Assembly (NCBI RefSeq): GCF_009758205.1
Contig: NZ_WRXN01000007.1
Coordinates: forward strand, 248,001 to 312,000
Direction of reading: 5' to 3'
DNA from: Chitinophaga tropicalis
GTDB taxonomy: Bacteria; Bacteroidota; Bacteroidia; Chitinophagales; Chitinophagaceae
DNA length: 64,000 nucleotides
Below, piece by piece: positions 60,294-64,000 of the stretch (within the stretch, counting starts at the first letter, position 1; each line of letters opens with the position of its first letter). Under the pieces are notes generated by a model. The model ran no database searches and had not been told where the DNA came from. It was given only the letters and a program-made list of their open reading frames with translations. The position numbers and the translations under genes are program-made.

Positions 60294-60861
60294 ATAACTG
60301 CTGCAATGCTTCCACCACATTGCTTACGGGCAACCCCATTACATTATAGAAACAACCGTTAATACGGTCTATCCCTACCGCACCTATCCATTCCTGGATA
60401 GCATAAGCGCCTGCTTTATCATACGGCTTATAACCGTCTACATAATACGTGATCTGCTCTGTGGTAAGCGGCCTGAAATGAACTTCGGTTTCTTTGGAAA
60501 AGGCCTTCTCCTCCCCATTCTGTCTGATCACCACCCCGGTAATGACCCGGTGCGCCCGCCCGCTCAGGGCAGACAGGATGCGGATAGCATCTTCCCTGTC
60601 TTTAGGTTTCCCGATAATGGTTTCATCAAGTACCACCACAGTATCGGCCGTGATCACAATATCGTCTTGGGCACAGAGAGCTGCCACAGCGGCAGATTTC
60701 AGCCTGGCAATATGCACAGGTACTTCAGGTATCGGCATATCGGCAGGAAAAGTCTCTGCCGTATCTACGACCTTCACTTCAAACGGGATCCCCGCCTGCT
60801 CCAGCAGCTGTTTACGCCTGGGCGACTGAGAAGCCAGTATTACACGCTTTCCCTTATACAT
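60292..60861 (-). CDS. maf: Maf-family nucleoside triphosphate pyrophosphatase
   Basis: A 189-residue house-cleaning nucleotidase. The N-terminal LASQSPRRKQLLEQAG is the Maf signature with conserved S-x-R-R, and DIVITADTVVVLD and GKPKDREDA are further blocks. Such enzymes hydrolyse dTTP/UTP or modified nucleotides. Its start overlaps the ubiA stop by one base (TGATG), so the two are translationally coupled. Last gene of the DUF2520-kdsC-ubiA-maf run. Confidence 0.93.
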   Translation of the reverse strand: MYKGKRVILASQSPRRKQLLEQAGIPFEVKVVDTAETFPADMPIPEVPVHIARLKSAAVAALCAQDDIVITADTVVVLDETIIGKPKDREDAIRILSALSGRAHRVITGVVIRQNGEEKAFSKETEVHFRPLTTEQITYYVDGYKPYDKAGAYAIQEWIGAVGIDRINGCFYNVMGLPVSNVVEALQQL

Positions 60862-61802
60862 CAGAGCATAATTTTAAAAAAGATCATTGATAAGATACCT
60901 GTAAGCATCAGCAGTTTAACAAGCGAGCTCACTTTATGATAATGTTCGGGCAAATGCGCCTTCTTCAGTAACATATGAATATATACTGCAGGCGCCTGTA
61001 CCAGCAACAACAGGTAAATAATAGCAAAATACCAGCCCAGGAACGCGATCCTGATCTCTGTAAGCAGGATCAGTAGCTGGATAGCAAGCAGCAAACCATA
61101 ACAAAGACGCTTGGCCGGCTCTACTCCCCATACAATAGGAATGGTACGGCACCCGTCCTTACTATCCCCTATCATGTCCTCCAGGTCTTTCACCACTTCC
61201 CTTACCAGGGAGATCACAAAAGCAAAGAGAGCATACACCCCGATAATCTGGATCAGTTTCCTTCCTATAGAAGACATAATAGCTTCAAAGCTCTCATAGA
61301 TCTGCTTTTCATAAAAACCAACCACTACCACGGCCAGGGCAGTTAACAGGGAGATCACCACATTGCCTATCAATACCTGCCTTTTGAAAGAAGTAGAATA
61401 GAACCACAGGAGTAATGAACAGATAACCTGTGTAAATCCGAGATAGATCTGCCCTATTCTCCATGCCACGATAAATCCCAGGGATACACCTGCCATATTT
61501 AATATGGTATGCCAGGCCATTGCCCAACGGCGGCTGATGATCTTATCTACCACCATTTTATCCGGCTTGTTAACAATATCAATGTTAATATCAAAATAGT
61601 CATTAATGATATATCCTGCTGCAGCGATCAGCACGGTAGAAAGTGACAACAGGAAAAAAGACAACCAGGAAAGGGAGGGTATCTCACCATTTGCCGTCAA
61701 CACCGGCGCCACAACACAATATTGCAGCAGGAACTGGGTAAGGGCTATATAAATAAGGTTCGGATAACGGACCAGTCTCAGGAATGCGGTCAGCAATTGC
61801 AT
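60861..61802 (-). CDS. UbiA-family prenyltransferase
   Basis: A 313-residue inner-membrane enzyme with about eight or nine hydrophobic segments. The first aspartate-rich motif is NDYFDINIDIVNKPDKMVV, where N-D-x-x-D binds Mg2+-prenyl diphosphate. A second acidic motif is DLEDMIGDSKDGCRTIP. The acceptor is uncertain. The Bacteroidota relatives are often labelled geranylgeranylglycerol-phosphate geranylgeranyltransferase, but menaquinone- or heme-type acceptors are also possible. Coupled to maf by a one-base overlap. Confidence 0.8.
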   Translation of the reverse strand: MQLLTAFLRLVRYPNLIYIALTQFLLQYCVVAPVLTANGEIPSLSWLSFFLLSLSTVLIAAAGYIINDYFDINIDIVNKPDKMVVDKIISRRWAMAWHTILNMAGVSLGFIVAWRIGQIYLGFTQVICSLLLWFYSTSFKRQVLIGNVVISLLTALAVVVVGFYEKQIYESFEAIMSSIGRKLIQIIGVYALFAFVISLVREVVKDLEDMIGDSKDGCRTIPIVWGVEPAKRLCYGLLLAIQLLILLTEIRIAFLGWYFAIIYLLLLVQAPAVYIHMLLKKAHLPEHYHKVSSLVKLLMLTGILSMIFFKIML

Positions 61803-61850
61803 AATTATTTAATAATTGCGGTGAAATTACTTCCAGTAATAAATAGTAGA

Positions 61851-62372
61851 TCAGCGACTGGCAATTTCCTCATCCAGCATCCAGTGATTATTCAGTTTCA
61901 ATACCTTTTCAATCACCTCCCTCACACAACCATTGCCTCCGCTTACAGGTGAAACATACCGGCATATACTTTTGATCTCCGGAGCGGCATCTGCCGGACA
62001 TGCAGGCAACCCTACCAGCTGCATGGCCCGGTAGTCAGGAATATCATCTCCCATAAAAATGATCTCTTCCCAGCGCAGGTCATTCTCAAAAACATAGTCC
62101 TGCAGCTTCTCCTGTTTGTCCAGCACACCTGTATAAATATCCTTTATACCCAATCCCTGCAAACGGCTCACCACGCTTTCAGACCTTCCCCCGGAAATGA
62201 TCACCACCCGGTACCCTTTTTTAACCGCCAGTTGCAGCGCATATCCATCTTTTATATTCATCCGGCGGGACTGCTCACCATTGGGTAACAATTGTACTGT
62301 ACCGTCGGTCAGGACCCCGTCTACATCAAAAACAAAAGTGGAAATAGGTTTAAAGAGAGATAAAATGTTCAT
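61851..62372 (-). CDS. kdsC: KdsC-type HAD phosphatase (probable KDO 8-phosphate phosphatase)
   Basis: A 173-residue tetrameric-type HAD phosphatase with no cap. The nucleophile motif is FDVDGVLTDG (D16, D18). Motif II is VVIISGGRSE and motif IV is FMGDDIPDYRAM. This is the KdsC/YrbI pattern. It would remove phosphate from KDO-8-P in lipopolysaccharide synthesis. Relatives acting on N-acylneuraminate-9-P share the fold, so the substrate is likely but not certain. It lies 48 bases before ubiA. Confidence 0.85.
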   Translation of the reverse strand: MNILSLFKPISTFVFDVDGVLTDGTVQLLPNGEQSRRMNIKDGYALQLAVKKGYRVVIISGGRSESVVSRLQGLGIKDIYTGVLDKQEKLQDYVFENDLRWEEIIFMGDDIPDYRAMQLVGLPACPADAAPEIKSICRYVSPVSGGNGCVREVIEKVLKLNNHWMLDEEIASR

Positions 62373-62390
62373 GTAGAAAAAGTTAGGAAC

Positions 62391-62419
62391 CGGGAAGCAG
62401 GTGTTTTAACTGCTTCCTG
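62391..62419 (-). terminator. Hairpin between the DUF2520 gene and kdsC
   Basis: GGAAGCAG (62393-62400) pairs with CTGCTTCC (62410-62417), extendable outward with one mismatch. On the minus strand a CTTTTTC stretch follows 9 bases later, just before the kdsC start at 62372. It may terminate or attenuate read-through. Confidence 0.5.
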
Positions 62420-62433
62420 GTCTATTTAGTTGG

Positions 62434-62441
62434 CAAAAATA
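62434..62441 (-). promoter_or_regulatory. Candidate -7 element for kdsC
   Basis: TATTTTTG on the minus strand matches TAnnTTTG. It lies 62 bases before the kdsC start and would place the hairpin at 62391-62419 inside the leader. Confidence 0.3.
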
Positions 62442-62457
62442 CTGAGTTTTTCAAATG

Positions 62458-63222
62458 TCAACTCCTATGAAAATGATAAATACTGTCTGACAACACCTGG
62501 TAAATAAGTTGCAGGTACTCATTATCCTGCAGCAGGGCCCGGTGACGGTCCATCGTTATTTCATCATTCCGGAGTGCCGGCCCCGTCTGTACTGATTCTG
62601 CCGGATATTTGTCCAGCCTGTCAAACGTCTCCTTTATAATAGGCTGTAACAGGGTAAAATCCAGGCCAGCCTTCTCACAATAATCTTTCGACCTGGCAAT
62701 CAGGTGGTTGGTAAAATTATTACACAATACTGCAGCCAGGTGCAACTGCAAACGCTGGTGGGAATCCATTACTTCTATACGGGAACCAATACTCTGTGCC
62801 ACTGCCTGCATCCTGCGCATGGCTTCATCCGTAGCCGCCTCCAGCATCAGGGGAATAGGCGGGAAATTCTTTACTTCCTTCCTGATAGACTGCAGAGGAT
62901 ATATAACCCCGGTATTGGTAGATATCTTTTTAATGGCCTCCAGCGGAACGGCCCCGGCCGTATGTACCACTATCCTTTTCCCAAGCCTCAGCTCGCTGTT
63001 CAGTTCCTGTATGGCGGCGTCACTCACAGCCAGGATATAAATGTCTGCCTCCATATTAATATCCAGCAGGTCGTCTGTAGCCGAAGCATGCAACAGCTCT
63101 GCCAGCTCAACCGCATGTTCCTTATTGCGGCTTATCACCTGTAAGATCTGATGTCCGTGCAGCTTCAGCAAATGACCAAAACAATGCGCTACATTACCTG
63201 CGCCGATAATAACTATATCCAT
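62458..63222 (-). CDS. DUF2520/Rossmann-like NAD(P)-binding protein
   Basis: A 254-residue protein with an N-terminal Rossmann domain (MDIVIIGAGNVAHCFGHLLKLHGH, G-x-G-x-x-A) resembling the ProC/PanE family. A C-terminal helical DUF2520 domain includes HLAAVLCNNFTNHLIARS. Reductase activity is possible but no substrate is known. It appears to be the first gene of the same-strand run ending with maf. No adjacent pathway gives a clearer role. Confidence 0.82.
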   Translation of the reverse strand: MDIVIIGAGNVAHCFGHLLKLHGHQILQVISRNKEHAVELAELLHASATDDLLDINMEADIYILAVSDAAIQELNSELRLGKRIVVHTAGAVPLEAIKKISTNTGVIYPLQSIRKEVKNFPPIPLMLEAATDEAMRRMQAVAQSIGSRIEVMDSHQRLQLHLAAVLCNNFTNHLIARSKDYCEKAGLDFTLLQPIIKETFDRLDKYPAESVQTGPALRNDEITMDRHRALLQDNEYLQLIYQVLSDSIYHFHRS

Positions 63223-63524
63223 TATTGTAAAAGGTTAATATATATTATGGTGTACCAGATGGAAGCAATCCGGGGGGTATGCACTCATACGATCATATGA
63301 TATGGCCGATCTCCCTGTTGAGCTACGTTGTTATCCAGCAATTTAACTAATAAACTATTAATGACTCATTTTTAATGATTACACCAAAAATATTACATTT
63401 ACCTTCAATGTGTTGAAAGAGGCCGATTTTTTATTCTCAACCTACTTTTATATACTTGCAAAATTCAGATCCGTATTTTTTTAACAGAATTTTACGTATC
63501 TAGTAGCACATAAAGAAGGCATTC
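63223..63524 (+). promoter_or_regulatory. 302-base gene-free region upstream of topA
   Basis: It separates the divergent DUF2520 and topA genes. A near-match -7 element TATACTTG (63451-63458) precedes topA by 67 bases, and ATCATATGAT (63292-63301) is a 10-bp perfect palindrome. I see no RNA motif or coding ORF in it. Confidence 0.3.
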
Positions 63525-64000
63525 ATGGCAAAAAATCTAGTAATAGTCGAGTCCCCGGCGAAAGCCAAGACGATAGAAAAGATACTGGGCAAAGACTTCG
63601 AGGTGAAATCCTGCTTCGGGCATATACGGGACCTGGAGAAGGACGATATGGGTATCGATATCTCCAATAACTTCAAACCTAAGTACACTATACCTGACGA
63701 TAAGGAAAAAGTAGTCAAGGAATTAAAGAAGCTCGCCAAAGACACTGACGAGGTTTGGTTAGCAACGGATGAGGACCGTGAGGGAGAAGCCATTTCATGG
63801 CATTTGTGTGAAGTACTGGGTCTTGATCCGGAAGTCACCAAACGTATCGTATTCCATGAAATCACCAAGCCTGCCATCGAAAAAGCCGTACAACAGCCAC
63901 GCCTTCTGAATATGAACCTCGTTAATGCCCAGCAGGCAAGACGTATTCTTGACAGGATAGTAGGTTTCGAGCTGTCTCCTGTACTCTGGCGTAAAATGAG
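63525..64000 (+). CDS. topA: DNA topoisomerase I, N-terminal part (partial)
   Basis: The first ~158 codons of the gene, running off the right edge. The start ATG 63525 gives MAKNLVIVESPAKAKTIEKIL, the canonical opening of bacterial type IA topoisomerases. This TOPRIM domain holds the Mg-binding E9 and, at residues 83-87 (ATDEDREGEA), the acidic D-x-D-x-E. The visible part ends in NAQQARRILDRIVGFELSPVLW, which begins the next domain. The active-site tyrosine lies beyond the window. Confidence 0.95.
   Translation, partial: MAKNLVIVESPAKAKTIEKILGKDFEVKSCFGHIRDLEKDDMGIDISNNFKPKYTIPDDKEKVVKELKKLAKDTDEVWLATDEDREGEAISWHLCEVLGLDPEVTKRIVFHEITKPAIEKAVQQPRLLNMNLVNAQQARRILDRIVGFELSPVLWRKM

Noticed and set aside
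63500..63877. 125-codon open frame opposite topA
   Set aside because: It lies opposite a certain TopA TOPRIM coding region and has no family features.
1..64000. CRISPR arrays, tRNA or rRNA genes, insertion sequences, integrase or prophage genes
   Set aside because: No repeat-spacer pattern, conserved RNA consensus, transposase or integrase motif was recognised by reading. This is not an exhaustive search.

Overview
This 64 kb window looks like an ordinary chromosomal stretch of a member of the Bacteroidota, most likely Chitinophagaceae (Chitinophaga-like). The reasons are a secreted glycoside hydrolase with a C-terminal type IX secretion sorting domain, lineage-typical families (DUF4954 next to glmS, DUF2851, AsmA-like proteins), repeated TAnnTTTG-type -7 promoter elements, and start codons that mostly lack clear Shine-Dalgarno sequences. 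I see no rRNA, tRNA, CRISPR array, insertion sequence or prophage. Both ends cut genes: the last 59 codons of purU at the left and the first ~158 codons of topA at the right.

Layout. 0-9 kb: end of purU, a secreted unknown, and histidine utilisation. hutG is separated from a marR-hutH-hutU-hutI operon by an oppositely oriented T9SS-exported GH5 gene. 9-19 kb: SET-domain protein, bestrophin, MgtE, histidine phosphatase, glmS with a DUF4954 partner, tag, and a diheme peroxidase/MbnP pair. 19-25 kb: a seven-gene oxidative L-fucose operon (transporter, dehydrogenase, lactonase, mutarotase, FAH hydrolase, unknown lipoprotein, second dehydrogenase) closed by an intrinsic terminator. 25-31.5 kb: a VanX-like dipeptidase, then leuC-methyltransferase-leuD-leuB-leuA. 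31.5-40 kb: an unknown 517-residue helical protein, then a same-strand run of GH106, secreted Gfo/Idh, DUF2314 protein and an ABC transporter. 40-48 kb: a structured leader or small RNA, nrdB-nrdA, trmH, an AsmA-like protein and a small membrane protein resembling an anti-sigma factor. 48-54 kb: a tripartite RND efflux operon. 54-64 kb: lipA, a barrel-like secreted protein, DUF2851, a SAM-I riboswitch-controlled PLP enzyme plus homoserine dehydrogenase, then DUF2520-kdsC-ubiA-maf and topA.

How the parts work together. Histidine goes through urocanate, imidazolonepropionate and formiminoglutamate to glutamate, probably under the MarR-type regulator, which has an 18-bp palindrome directly upstream of its start. 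L-fucose is taken up by proton symport and oxidised by a Xanthomonas-type non-phosphorylating route, but the fuconate dehydratase is not in this window. The methionine-branch genes sit behind a riboswitch whose terminator and antiterminator can both be read by eye.

Most genes are ordinary. The observations most worth a second look are the MbnH/MbnP-like pair (kynurenine-dependent copper binding in its studied relatives), a trans-aconitate-type methyltransferase inside the leucine operon, the structured RNA upstream of nrdBA, the unknown lipoprotein in the fucose operon, and the MarR operator candidate.
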